Source: Shewanella canadensis
GTDB taxonomy: Bacteria; Pseudomonadota; Gammaproteobacteria; Enterobacterales; Shewanellaceae
Direction: 5' to 3'
DNA length: 64,000 nucleotides
Assembly: GCF_003966225.1 (NCBI RefSeq)
Contig: NZ_RXNU01000010.1
Location: 106,162 to 170,161, forward strand
Every line of letters starts with the position of its first letter. Position 1 is the stretch's first letter. The translations under genes and the position numbers were made by a program. Positions 47,055 to 56,120 of the stretch are shown here, piece by piece. The notes beneath the pieces were generated by a model. It was not told the origin of the DNA and searched no databases. It saw nothing but the letters and a program-made list of their open reading frames with translations.

Positions 47055-48362
47055 TTACGAGTGTCTGCGAGTTTTGTCGTGACGACGTGGGGCGTTACGG
47101 TTGCCACTATGTGGCTTTCCACCCGAGCCAGAACGTCCCTGAGGTCGACTGTTATGCTTCCGGTGTACTCTGACAGGAGCTGGAATATCATCCAGTAACG
47201 CTTCGCTATCATAGTTAGTCACAGGAATAGTGTGATTGATATACTCTTCGATTGCAGGCAAGTTCAACGCATACTCTTCACAAGCAAAGCTAACCGATAC
47301 ACCTTTCTTACCCGCGCGACCCGTACGACCAATGCGGTGTACATAATCTTCGCAATCATCGGGAAGATCGTAGTTATATACGTGAGAAACATCTGAAATA
47401 TGCAAACCACGGGCGGCTACATCGGTAGCAACCAGAACATCGAGTTTTCCTTCGGTGAACAGCTCAAGAATACGAATACGTTTCTTTTGTGGAACATCGC
47501 CGGTCAATAATCCAACTCTGTGTCCATCACCTTCTAACCAAGACCATAATTTTTCACAGCTGTGTTTGGTATTTGAGAATATAATCGCCTTATCCGGCCA
47601 ATCTTCCTCGAGAAGGGTAAGCAACAGACGCATCTTCTCATCCATAGATGGATAGAAGATCTCCTCTTTGATGTTCTTAGAGGTTTTTTCGTTTGGTGCG
47701 ATTTCAACTTTCTCTGGCTCATTCATATGATCATAAGCCAGCTCCTGCACTTTCATTGACAGAGTAGCAGAAAACAGCATATTCAGACGCGACTTGGCAT
47801 CCGGCATGCGTCTGAAAAGAAAACGAATATCTTTAATAAAGCCAAGGTCAAACATACGGTCGGCTTCATCTAAAACGACAGCTTGAATCGCACTGACGTT
47901 AATGATTCCCTGACGAACATAATCTATGATACGGCCAGTGGTTCCGATAAGAATATCGACACCTTTATCCAGCACTTTACGCTGAACTTCATAACTTTCG
48001 CCACCGTAGACTATTCCGACTTTCAGTCCTGTGTGTTTAGCAAGCAGATCCGCATCTTTGGCGATCTGAATTGCAAGTTCACGAGTGGGGGCCATGATAA
48101 TCGCTCTGGGCTGATTAAGCTGGCGGCCTTCCGGAATAGGGCTGGTAAGCAGGTGATTGAACGTGGCAACAAGAAAAGCTAACGTTTTTCCCGTGCCCGT
48201 TTGCGCTTGACCCGCAATATCTTTTTTCTGAAGAAGAATAGGTAGAGATAACGCTTGAATAGGCGTGCAGTATTCAAAGCCGCTCTCGTTAAGTGCTGTT
48301 TTTATCTCTGTTTGAAGAGAAAAGTCGGCAAACTTCTGATTAGATAAATGTGTTTCGCTCAT
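47055..48362 (-). CDS. rhlB: ATP-dependent RNA helicase RhlB
   Basis: 435 residues. DEAD-box motifs are all present: Q-motif FEYCTPIQALSLP, AQTGTGKT, PTRELAIQ, VLDEADRMF, SAT, and HRIGRTGRAGKKG. The C-terminal tail is rich in Arg, His, Lys and Gly (about 395-435) and binds RNA. RhlB is the helicase of the RNase E degradosome. It is divergent from trxA and precedes gppA as in E. coli. Confidence 0.96.
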   Translation of the reverse strand: MSETHLSNQKFADFSLQTEIKTALNESGFEYCTPIQALSLPILLQKKDIAGQAQTGTGKTLAFLVATFNHLLTSPIPEGRQLNQPRAIIMAPTRELAIQIAKDADLLAKHTGLKVGIVYGGESYEVQRKVLDKGVDILIGTTGRIIDYVRQGIINVSAIQAVVLDEADRMFDLGFIKDIRFLFRRMPDAKSRLNMLFSATLSMKVQELAYDHMNEPEKVEIAPNEKTSKNIKEEIFYPSMDEKMRLLLTLLEEDWPDKAIIFSNTKHSCEKLWSWLEGDGHRVGLLTGDVPQKKRIRILELFTEGKLDVLVATDVAARGLHISDVSHVYNYDLPDDCEDYVHRIGRTGRAGKKGVSVSFACEEYALNLPAIEEYINHTIPVTNYDSEALLDDIPAPVRVHRKHNSRPQGRSGSGGKPHSGNRNAPRRHDKTRRHS

Positions 48363-48536
48363 AGCGGCAGCATACCAGTTGGGGTTGCAATAAGAAACTC
48401 AATCGTTTGAAATAGCGACTAATAATAAAAAGTAGCTTTAAAGTCGATTAATTCTACCTTGAAAAGTTTTTTTCAAACCCAATATACAGGTTAAGCCATT
48501 AACAAACCAGCAATGGCAACCTAACTGGAGAACATC

Positions 48537-48863
48537 ATGAGCGACAAAATTGTATACCTAAGTGACGACAGCTTCGAAAATGACGTAATTAACTCTGAGC
48601 TACCAGTGATTGTAGATTTTTGGGCAGAGTGGTGTGGCCCTTGTAAAATGATAGCCCCTATCCTTGATGACGTTGCCGAAGAGTATGCAGGTAAGGTCAC
48701 TATCGCTAAGCTGAATGTGGATCAAAACAATGTATCGCCAGCTAAATACGGCGTTCGTGGTATCCCAACTTTGCTTATTTTCAAAAACGGCGAATTGGCC
48801 GGAACAAAAGTTGGCGCGCTTTCTAAAACTCAGTTGAAAGAGTTCATCGACGCTCAGCTTTAA
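48537..48863 (+). CDS. trxA: Thioredoxin 1
   Basis: 108 residues with WAEWCGPCKM (Cys 33 and 36), the cis-Pro in RGIPTLLIFKNGE and typical length. It is the general cytosolic thiol reductant. CTGGAG lies upstream of the ATG. It is divergent from rhlB and lies before rho as in E. coli, but the trxA-rho gap is enlarged by a repeat element. Confidence 0.97.
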   Translation: MSDKIVYLSDDSFENDVINSELPVIVDFWAEWCGPCKMIAPILDDVAEEYAGKVTIAKLNVDQNNVSPAKYGVRGIPTLLIFKNGELAGTKVGALSKTQLKEFIDAQL

Positions 48864-48886
48864 TTATCCGGTTTAACTTGGGTAAT

Positions 48887-48913
48887 CGACCTATATCTTC
48901 GGTATATAGGTCG
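48887..48913 (+). terminator. Hairpin after trxA
   Basis: CGACCTATAT and ATATAGGTCG enclose a TTCG-type loop with one bulged base. A clear U-run is missing, so termination may be weak. Confidence 0.6.
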
Positions 48914-48967
48914 CTCTAATTTGAACTATGCAGTAGAAATTTATAGCTAAAATCGAACAATTGAGCC

Positions 48968-49284
48968 TATACCCAAACGACCTCGATATGCAGGATTCAG
49001 CAAGTCGAGAAGTGACAGAGTTCAATGTCGTTAATTGCTCCTGCATTAACGACATTCCCACCATCCGTGGTGGTCTTCATGAAATAGCGGGACTAGGAAT
49101 TCTAGTTTTATATTTCATAACGCAGAAACATGTTGCTTCTCGCCTTGCCCTTCGGGAGTTCCCGTAGAATACCAGCACTGCGTTAGTGATATTGAAAAGG
49201 GACGAACCATTCTCTTCAATCACTGCCTTGTTTTGCTATCCTGCGGGAGCTCTGAAACGAGCATTTTGAAGTAGCTTGGGTATA
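48968..49284 (+). mobile_element. 317-bp MITE-like element between trxA and rho
   Basis: The ends TATACCCAA and TTGGGTATA are inverted repeats. The outer 33 and 24 bases match the 56-bp element at 15616-15671; the inner 260 bases are extra. An internal hairpin AATGTCGTTAAT/ATTAACGACATT lies at 49024-49056. A 68-codon open frame within it lacks a start signal and is not considered a gene. No transposase is encoded, so mobilisation would require a transposase in trans. Confidence 0.7.
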
Positions 49285-49293
49285 TATAGTGAT

Positions 49294-49328
49294 ACCTGAC
49301 ACAGCTTATTCATTAAATTGTGTCAGGT
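49294..49328 (+). promoter_or_regulatory. Long hairpin in the rho leader
   Basis: ACCTGACACA and TGTGTCAGGT form a perfect 10-bp stem around 15 bases, 10 bases after the MITE and 148 bases before rho. It could be part of the repeat element's target, a transcript end or a leader structure. In E. coli rho has a long autoregulated leader; no leader peptide could be identified here. Confidence 0.5.
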
Positions 49329-49475
49329 TGACCTAAATTTCTAGACGCACCGCCACTATAGTGCTACTTTAATAACCACGGTATTTCAAACCACATCTCG
49401 CTATTCGATCAATATCCTAAATTTTATTACCCGTTGATCACAGATAGCATTTCTCGCATAAAAAGACCCTCCAAG

Positions 49476-50741
49476 ATGAATTTATCAGAATTAAAAGACA
49501 CGTCGATTTCAGACTTAGTACTACTAGCCCAAGAAATGAAAGTTGAAAATACTGCCCGTGCTCGTAAGCAGGACATTATATTTTCAATCCTTAAAGCCCA
49601 CGCCAAAAGCGGTGAAGATATTTTCGGTGGCGGAGTATTAGAAATCTTGCAGGATGGATTTGGCTTCCTGCGTAGTGCTGACGCGTCTTACCTTGCAGGT
49701 CCAGACGACATTTATGTCTCTCCAAGTCAGATCCGTAGATTCAGTATGCGAACGGGTGATAGCATTTTCGGTAAGATTCGCCCACCTAAAGAAGGTGAAC
49801 GTTATTTTGCACTACTGAAAGTGTCCGAAGTTAACTTTGACAAGCCAGAAAACTCCCGTACCAAAATCCTTTTCGAAAACCTGACTCCACTGCACGCCGA
49901 AGAGCGCATGCGTATGGAACGCGGTAATGGTTCGACAGAAGATATCACCTCAAGAATTCTCGACCTGTGCTCACCTATCGGTAAAGGCCAGCGTGGTTTG
50001 ATTGTTGCGCCACCTAAGGCTGGTAAGACACTACTTCTTCAGAACATGGCTCAAAGCATCACCTACAATAATCCCGATGTGGTATTGATGGTTCTGCTAA
50101 TTGATGAGCGTCCGGAAGAAGTCACCGAAATGCAGCGCATGGTTAAAGGTGAAGTCATTGCTTCTACCTTCGATGAGCCAGCCAGCCGTCACGTACAAGT
50201 GGCAGAGATGGTAATCGAAAAGGCAAAGCGTCTTGTTGAGCATAAGAAAGATGTCGTCATCTTACTCGATTCAATCACGCGCCTCGCTCGTGCTTACAAC
50301 ACAGTGATTCCATCATCGGGTAAAGTTCTTACCGGTGGTGTTGATGCCAACGCACTACATCGTCCTAAGCGTTTCTTCGGTGCGGCTCGTAACATCGAGC
50401 ACGGCGGAAGCTTAACGATTATCGCAACTGCATTGGTTGATACGGGTTCTAAGATGGATGAAGTCATCTACGAAGAATTTAAAGGTACGGGTAACCAAGA
50501 GTTACACCTATCCCGTAAAGCCGCTGAAAAACGCGTCTTCCCGGCCATCGACTTTAACCGCTCGGGTACTCGTCGTGAAGAGAAACTGACGACACCGGAT
50601 GAGCTACAGAAGATGTGGATCCTACGTAAGATCCTCAATCCAATGGATGAAGTCACAGGTATGGAGTTCCTTATCGATAAATTGGCCATGACCAAGACTA
50701 ACGATGAGTTCTTCAAGGCAATGAAGCGTGCTAAGAGCTAA
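49476..50741 (+). CDS. rho: Transcription termination factor Rho
   Basis: 421 residues, nearly the E. coli length (419). N-terminal MNLSELKDTSISDLV, cold-shock-like RNA-binding domain with GFGFLRSADASYLAG, Walker A APPKAGKTLLL (near 180), Walker B VVILLDSITRLAR, and the Q/R loops. An upstream TTG would add 14 residues, but the homologous start is the ATG at 49476; its Shine-Dalgarno sequence is weak. Rho ends transcripts and controls its own leader. Confidence 0.97.
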   Translation: MNLSELKDTSISDLVLLAQEMKVENTARARKQDIIFSILKAHAKSGEDIFGGGVLEILQDGFGFLRSADASYLAGPDDIYVSPSQIRRFSMRTGDSIFGKIRPPKEGERYFALLKVSEVNFDKPENSRTKILFENLTPLHAEERMRMERGNGSTEDITSRILDLCSPIGKGQRGLIVAPPKAGKTLLLQNMAQSITYNNPDVVLMVLLIDERPEEVTEMQRMVKGEVIASTFDEPASRHVQVAEMVIEKAKRLVEHKKDVVILLDSITRLARAYNTVIPSSGKVLTGGVDANALHRPKRFFGAARNIEHGGSLTIIATALVDTGSKMDEVIYEEFKGTGNQELHLSRKAAEKRVFPAIDFNRSGTRREEKLTTPDELQKMWILRKILNPMDEVTGMEFLIDKLAMTKTNDEFFKAMKRAKS

Positions 50742-50750
50742 GCGTTTCTT

Positions 50751-50785
50751 GACTCTAGGTTCTAAGTTCTAAGTTCTAAGTTCTA
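50751..50785 (+). repeat. Heptanucleotide array after rho (five units)
   Basis: GACTCTA, GGTTCTA and three AGTTCTA units, starting 9 bases after the rho stop and ending just before its terminator. Confidence 0.9.
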
Positions 50786-50793
50786 AAAAGCAT

Positions 50794-50824
50794 AAAAAAA
50801 AGCCGCACTCGTTGCGGCTTTTTT
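50794..50824 (+). terminator. Rho-independent terminator of rho
   Basis: AAAAGCCGC-ACTCGTT-GCGGCTTTT stem with a run of A before and of T after it; it can act on both strands. Confidence 0.92.
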
Positions 50825-50831
50825 GTGTCTG

Positions 50832-51088
50832 GAACACTTATGTCTATTTTCCATGGATGGATAAAAATAGACGTTGTGTCTGGCCATCAATGTTCCAGAC
50901 ATTGATTGGCATTTCCTCCATCCTTGGAGGTCAGAACACTTATGTCTATTTTCCATGGGTCGTTGATGTTCCCGACATCATTACGACATTTCCTATATCT
51001 GACCCATATGGATATGGGAAATGTCTTCGAAGCGAATGGAACGCTTTAGACCGTATAGGTCATGGATAAAAATTGACCTTGTGTCTGG
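50832..51088 (+). repeat. Diverged tandem repeat of about 102 bp with nested repeats
   Basis: A 25-base segment starting GAACACTTATGTCTATTTTC occurs at 50832-50856 and again at 50934-50958; related blocks (GACATTGATTGG/GACATCATTACG and ATTTCCTCCATC/ATTTCCTATATC) follow at the same spacing. A second pair, ATGGATAAAAATNGACNTTG, occurs at 50857 and 51062. GTCTATTTT and AAAATAGAC form an inverted repeat in the first unit. An 85-codon frame across it is considered a chance ORF. Confidence 0.75.
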
Positions 51089-51126
51089 ACTTATTGTAAT
51101 AAAGAGTTATGAAGGTTTGCCAAGGG

Positions 51127-51154
51127 CTCCTAGGCTCTAGATTCTAGATTCTAG
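51127..51154 (+). repeat. Heptanucleotide array at the stop of the LysR gene
   Basis: CTCCTAG, GCTCTAG and two ATTCTAG units. The TAG stop of the minus-strand LysR gene (51153-51151) is formed by the last unit. Confidence 0.85.
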
Positions 51155-52053
51155 CTACTGACTTCCAGCCTCTGCCTACACCTTTCTCTCAACATATCTC
51201 TTAATAACAAGATAACTGGTGTGACATGCTCTCTTCCTGGGCATACAAGATAGAGATCGGCCGATTCACCTTGATAATCTGTCATCATTGGTACCAGCCT
51301 TCCACTGGTAATATCCTCCTCTAAATCCAGAGAGGATTTGTAAACAACACCTTTACCGGCCACTGCCCAGCGCCTTGCAACCTCAGCGTCATTACAGGTA
51401 CGATTCCCCGTGACTCTGACCTTAAATTCACGGCCATTCTTGCTGAATAGCCACTGATCATGAGTCCGCTCTTCTAACATAAAAAACAAACAGTTGTGAT
51501 CTGATAGCTGATCGATTGTGGTGATCTCACCATACTTGGCGATATATGCTGGAGAGGCACAGAGTAGCCTTTTCACTTTAGCTATCTCAAAGGCGACTAA
51601 GGATGAATCTTTGGGCGTACCTAAACGCAGTGCCACATCGACTTTATCATGATAAAAATCAGATAATGTATCGCCGATATGTAGCCTAAGCTTGAGTTCA
51701 GGATATTGATCCATAAACTCATCTAGCCAAGGCAGTAAAACGTGGCGACCAACATCTGATGGCACAGCAAGACTGACGACACCAGAGATCTTCTCCCTCA
51801 CGTCATTAACCGCTTGCTGGCCCAGCGCTAAGTCTGATAATGCTCTGCGACAATGTATCAGATAGCGTTCACCGGTATCAGTCAGCCTCAGACTGCGGGT
51901 ACTTCGAATAAACAAACTGGTATCGAGCTGCCTCTCTAACCGTTTTAAAGCGGCACTCGCCGTAGCAGGCGAGATATCCAGTTCGGTTGCAGCAGCGGTA
52001 ATACTGCCGCAATCGGCAACCCGAACAAAAAGCCTGAGATCGTTTATCTGCAT
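51151..52053 (-). CDS. LysR-family transcriptional regulator
   Basis: 300 residues. N-terminal winged HTH (about 1-60; DCGSITAAATELDISPATASAALKRLE) and a periplasmic-binding-protein-like effector domain (about 88-295; VSLAVPSDVGRHVLLPWLDEF). It fits the CrgA/DsdC-like group with no fixed target. No gene is divergent from it at close range: the promoter side holds a 265-bp MITE, so the usual divergent target arrangement is absent. Its stop codon lies inside a heptamer array. Confidence 0.88.
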   Translation of the reverse strand: MQINDLRLFVRVADCGSITAAATELDISPATASAALKRLERQLDTSLFIRSTRSLRLTDTGERYLIHCRRALSDLALGQQAVNDVREKISGVVSLAVPSDVGRHVLLPWLDEFMDQYPELKLRLHIGDTLSDFYHDKVDVALRLGTPKDSSLVAFEIAKVKRLLCASPAYIAKYGEITTIDQLSDHNCLFFMLEERTHDQWLFSKNGREFKVRVTGNRTCNDAEVARRWAVAGKGVVYKSSLDLEEDITSGRLVPMMTDYQGESADLYLVCPGREHVTPVILLLRDMLRERCRQRLEVSS

Positions 52054-52077
52054 GGTGTTAGGCCTAAATTAATACAA

Positions 52078-52342
52078 TACCAATTTCATTAAATATCTGT
52101 TCATTCAGCGGGAGTTAAAAGCGCTGAAGGCAAGGCGGATGATTGAAGCTAATAGTTATTCTATATCAAAAACATTCAACGTAGCATACAGGGCTTTTAA
52201 ACCCGCCCTCCGGGAGGCTCTCAGACATTCCACTTCGGCATTGCATTGACTTACAAGGGAATAACCATTCTTTCATCAATGCGCTTTGAATTGAAAAGCC
52301 TGAGTGACTCTGAATTGACAACATATTTAATGAAACTGGTAT
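52078..52342. mobile_element. 265-bp MITE-like element with ATTAAATAT-type inverted ends
   Basis: The left end TACCAATTTCATTAAATAT is mirrored by the right end ATATTTAATGAAACTGGTA. One mismatch breaks the inverted repeat. No coding sequence is inside. A diverged copy of its right half lies at 57200-57334. It fills the space between the LysR gene promoter and the frd terminator. Confidence 0.75.
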
Positions 52343-52367
52343 AAGCATCATGCTATGAGGTCTGCAT

Positions 52368-52401
52368 AAAAAAAGAAAGCCTGCTTTAAAAGCAGGCTTT
52401 C
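52368..52401 (-). terminator. Rho-independent terminator of the frd operon
   Basis: Minus strand: AGAAAGCCTGC-TTTTAA-AGCAGGCTTTCT stem followed by a T-run. Confidence 0.9.
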
Positions 52402-52428
52402 TACCAATGGCTTCACTTCAGACTGTAA

Positions 52429-53160
52429 TTAAACGAGTGCACCCGCCATCTTACGTCTAAGATAAGCTATCTGCTGCATGTGCGGTAGATCTTTGGGGCA
52501 GTTATCCTGACAACCTAACAGGGTCATACAACCAAATACACCATCCTGATTACCGATAACGTGGTAGAAATCTTCCACGGTGCGCTCATCACGGCTATCC
52601 AGCTCGAAGCGTGCAATTTTCATCATACCTACTGCGCCGACAAAACTGTCACGCATCTGCTTAGTCGCACAGGCTGAGACACAGACACCACACTCTACAC
52701 AACGCTCTAACTCATACAGCTTAGCCGCTTCTTCCGGAGCCATTGGCGCTTCGAGACGATGCACGTCGACATCATCTAAGTTAGGTTGTAGCCATAACTT
52801 AAGACGTTCGGCGAGTTCACGCATAAATTTCCCCGTATTAACCGACAAGTCACCGATTAATTCGAAGCCAGGCAGTGGCATCAGAGTAATTTCGCCCTTG
52901 GGATATTTACTGGTTAATGTACGGCATGCCAGTGTCGGGAAACCATTGATCACCATGGCACAGCTACCACATATTCCTGCCCGGCAGACAAAATCGAACT
53001 GCAGGGAGGTATCTTGATGTTCACGCAACATATTGAGTGCGATAAACACGGTCATTCCAGGCGCTTCTTCGAGCTGGTATTTCACCATCTTAGGCTTGTC
53101 ACCCGGCTCTTGAGGGTCGTAGCGAAAAATATTAAAGGTTAATGTGCGGCCCTGACTCAT
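52429..53160 (-). CDS. frdB: Fumarate reductase iron-sulfur subunit
   Basis: 243 residues. A [2Fe-2S] ferredoxin domain (CRAGICGSCAMVINGFP, about 59-78) precedes two further clusters in CVECGVCVSAC (about 151-161) and CMTLLGCQDNCPKD (about 208-222). It passes electrons between the cytochrome b subunits and the flavoprotein. Its ATG overlaps the stop of frdA by four bases. Direction (fumarate reduction or succinate oxidation) is inferred from Shewanella gene order and not from sequence. Confidence 0.92.
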   Translation of the reverse strand: MSQGRTLTFNIFRYDPQEPGDKPKMVKYQLEEAPGMTVFIALNMLREHQDTSLQFDFVCRAGICGSCAMVINGFPTLACRTLTSKYPKGEITLMPLPGFELIGDLSVNTGKFMRELAERLKLWLQPNLDDVDVHRLEAPMAPEEAAKLYELERCVECGVCVSACATKQMRDSFVGAVGMMKIARFELDSRDERTVEDFYHVIGNQDGVFGCMTLLGCQDNCPKDLPHMQQIAYLRRKMAGALV

Positions 53161-55181
53161 AATGCTTGCTCTCCTTCAGACTCTTCTCCAGGCACGGCTG
53201 AGGCAGGTCTATCTAAGTTGTCACATAAGCGTTCATTTCTCGCCATCAAAGCTTCAGGAACTTCGAATGGCATCAATGCTTGCTGACGCTGATAACGATC
53301 GGCATCATCTCCCAGCTCACTTAAAATTTTAGTGATCTCTTTTTCGCGCTTATCGGTATCGGGATGGGCAATCGCATTGTTAATCCCATAGCCGCGATAT
53401 CCGGGTGGCAACTCCATCTTCATCACATCGAGGTCTTCGTAGCTTAGCTCAGGTGTGAGTGCATTTTCATCTGGCCAGCTGGACAAGGTTCTGTTCAACC
53501 AGTCTTTATCGTTACGTTGCGGGAAATCTTCTCGAGCGTGAGCGCCACGACTCTCTGTTCGCGCTGCAGCGCCGCATGCAACCGTCAATGCGACCTTAAG
53601 CATGCGCTTCACGCGCAGAGCTTCGACCAACTCAGGGTTCGCGTGGCGTTTCTTACACTTAAGGCCTAAGTTTTTGGCACGCTTCAATAACGCTTGAAGC
53701 TCAGTCACAGCCTTCTCTAACTCAGGGCCATTACGGAAGATACCGACATAGTTCATCATGATCCGTTCCATCTCTTTTCTCAAAGCGAATGGACTCTCAG
53801 TTCCCGGACCTTCGACAAGCTCATCGATCTCATTACGTACCTTATCCACAAAGGATTCGGCCAAACCAGTGTTGATCTCTAATGTATTTTCCTGACAGAA
53901 ATCGGCTACATATTTTCCGATAATCATGCCGCCAACCACAGTCTCGGCCAGCGAGTTGCCACCCAGACGGTTGAAGCCATGCATGTCCCAACAAGCGGCT
54001 TCGCCCACACTGAATAAGCCTTTTAGCTGAGGGTTTTGCCCTGTTTTATCGGTACGAATGCCGCCCATAGAGTAATGTTGAGTCGGGCGAACCGGGATCC
54101 AATCCTTTGCAGGATCGATACCTAAGAAGCTCTCACAGATCTCTTTCACTTCACGCAAGTTGGTTTCGACATGTTTACGACCAAGAAGCGTAATATCTAA
54201 CCACAGGTGAGGACCATAAGGGCTATCGACCCCCTTGCCTTTGCGAATATGTTCGGTCATACGACGTGATACGACATCACGGGAAGCGAGTTCTTTCTTT
54301 TCAGGCTCATAGTCCGGCATAAAACGGTGGCCATCTTTATCTCTTAACAGGCCTCCGTCACCACGACAACCTTCGGTTGTCAAAATACCGACCGGAACGA
54401 TGGCGGTTGGATGAAACTGTACCGCCTCCATATTGCCAAGCTTTGCCACACCGGTTTCCAGCGCGAGCGCCTGACCGATCCCCTCACAGATAATGGCATT
54501 GGTCGACACTTCATAAATACGGCCATAGCCACCGGTAGCTATCGTGGTCGACTTGGCTATATAAGCGCGGAGCTCGCCCGTTATCATGCAGCGGGCAACG
54601 ACACCATGACACCGTTTGCCGTCATGAATAAGGGATAATGCCTCGACTCTTTCGTGAACGGGTATATCGAGAGAGATAGCTTTGTTATCGACGGCATAAA
54701 GAAGTGAGTGACCGGTACCATCGGCGGTATAACAGGTACGCCACTTTTTAGTGCCACCAAAGTCCCGCGCATTGATCAGGCCATGAGCCTCTTCGGCCTC
54801 TTCAATAGTGACCTTTTCGGCGTTAACGACCACCTGACGAGGGCCTTTAGTCACACGCGTCCATGGCACTCCCCAGTTCGTTAGCTCACGCACAGCCTTA
54901 GGAGCACAATGAGCAAACATCCTTGCCACATCCTGATCGCAGCCCCAGTCAGAACCTTTGACCGTATCCTGAAAATGGATATCTTCATCATCACCCATAC
55001 CTTTAACGGTATTTCCAAGACTCGCCTGCATACCACCTTGAGCGGCTGCAGAGTGCGATCGTTTTGCAGGAATAAGTGATAACACTACAGTGTCGAGGCC
55101 ACGCTCTTTAGAGGCGATAGCAACTCTGAGTCCGGCCAGTCCAGCTCCGACTACTAAAGAATCGGTATATATCAGTTTCAC
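53157..55181 (-). CDS. frdA: Fumarate reductase flavoprotein subunit
   Basis: 674 residues. FAD-binding GAGLAGLRVAIA near the N-terminus, covalent FAD site in RSHSAAAQGGMQASLGN (His near 45), substrate-site HPTAIVPVGILTTEGCRGDGG and catalytic QHYSMGGIRTD, ending with an RGYGINNAI helix domain. It reduces fumarate to succinate at the cytoplasmic side. The form without a Tat or Sec signal and with cytochrome b partners fits the Wolinella-type complex rather than the soluble periplasmic fumarate reductase of Shewanella. Confidence 0.92.
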   Translation of the reverse strand: MKLIYTDSLVVGAGLAGLRVAIASKERGLDTVVLSLIPAKRSHSAAAQGGMQASLGNTVKGMGDDEDIHFQDTVKGSDWGCDQDVARMFAHCAPKAVRELTNWGVPWTRVTKGPRQVVVNAEKVTIEEAEEAHGLINARDFGGTKKWRTCYTADGTGHSLLYAVDNKAISLDIPVHERVEALSLIHDGKRCHGVVARCMITGELRAYIAKSTTIATGGYGRIYEVSTNAIICEGIGQALALETGVAKLGNMEAVQFHPTAIVPVGILTTEGCRGDGGLLRDKDGHRFMPDYEPEKKELASRDVVSRRMTEHIRKGKGVDSPYGPHLWLDITLLGRKHVETNLREVKEICESFLGIDPAKDWIPVRPTQHYSMGGIRTDKTGQNPQLKGLFSVGEAACWDMHGFNRLGGNSLAETVVGGMIIGKYVADFCQENTLEINTGLAESFVDKVRNEIDELVEGPGTESPFALRKEMERIMMNYVGIFRNGPELEKAVTELQALLKRAKNLGLKCKKRHANPELVEALRVKRMLKVALTVACGAAARTESRGAHAREDFPQRNDKDWLNRTLSSWPDENALTPELSYEDLDVMKMELPPGYRGYGINNAIAHPDTDKREKEITKILSELGDDADRYQRQQALMPFEVPEALMARNERLCDNLDRPASAVPGEESEGEQAL

Positions 55182-55293
55182 ACTTGCTCCTTACATAGGG
55201 CTTGAGGGCTCATTATTTTTATCATTTCAAACTCGTAATTTTGATTTTAGTGGGAACAGGTTTCAGGCTATTTAAATTCCTGACACCTTCTCG

Positions 55294-55962
55294 CTAAGCG
55301 TGTGGAAGGAACGCCAGCAATGACGCCATGCCGATAACCACAAATATCACACTCACTATCGTCTTTATCTTTTTCATTCGTTCACGGGTATTGAGATCTC
55401 GGGCGGCGCCCCATTTTATGGCGACTCGATATACTCCAATGGCGGCATGCAACTCAACGCAGAGCAGAAGCGGCATATACAACATCCATACACCATCATT
55501 CCAGATCCGAGCAGCCGAACCAGAAGGACCGATAGTTTCAGGAGCCGAGCCGATAAGCCACAGGTGTACGGGCAACATCAGCAAAATACCGACCCCCGTG
55601 ATAGCCTGCCAGACCCAGAGCTTGGTATCCCCATGACTGATTGAGCTCATCTGTTTTCTTAGTGCAATCTGTTGTCTCAAGCTCAGAGGCAGCTTTTGAA
55701 CCGCAATTAACACATGCACCAGCACTAAACTTGCGATAGCGATGGCAATTATTGACACCACCCAAGGGTAACCATGGCCATCGGCGCTCAAAAAGTTCAG
55801 CTCCATCATGCCCGCGACCCAGGTCATCGCGTCAGCGCCGAGCAGTATTGATGACACCAGTATTAAATGTGTCCACAAGAACACGGCCAAAATAACTCCT
55901 GACACACTCTGGCTCATATCGAGCCAGCCACTACAGTTTTTTATTGTTTTTGTTATCGCCAT
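55294..55962 (-). CDS. frdC: Fumarate reductase cytochrome b subunit (second copy)
   Basis: 222 residues with five membrane helices. Four His ligands of two b-haems can be placed: FLWTHLILVS, LVLVHVLIAV, LPVHLWLIG and VELHAAIGVY, as in FrdC of the diheme class. WQAITGVGILL and YRVAIKWG are family signatures. It is a clear paralog of the gene upstream, so the operon encodes two cytochrome b proteins; a 112-base gap separates it from frdA. Confidence 0.88.
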   Translation of the reverse strand: MAITKTIKNCSGWLDMSQSVSGVILAVFLWTHLILVSSILLGADAMTWVAGMMELNFLSADGHGYPWVVSIIAIAIASLVLVHVLIAVQKLPLSLRQQIALRKQMSSISHGDTKLWVWQAITGVGILLMLPVHLWLIGSAPETIGPSGSAARIWNDGVWMLYMPLLLCVELHAAIGVYRVAIKWGAARDLNTRERMKKIKTIVSVIFVVIGMASLLAFLPHA

Positions 55963-56120
55963 ATATCCTCACCGAATTAATGTTGCAACATTAAAAAAAG
56001 TCATCGAATAGACTAATCATAATGTCGCTCACATATCGCCCAAAAACCGTGAGGCAGATCAAAACAGGATTAAATAATCAACCAAGTTCTAAAATACTCA
56101 TCTTCATGAGGTTTTGCTGA

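Noticed and set aside
48961..49167. 68-residue ORF between trxA and rho
   Set aside because: It lies inside the MITE-like element and begins without a start signal.
49434..49475. N-terminal extension of Rho from a TTG
   Set aside because: The ATG at 49476 matches the conserved Rho N-terminus; the extension has no similarity.
50812..51069. 85-residue ORF after rho
   Set aside because: It starts in the rho terminator and runs through the nested repeats; chance frame.
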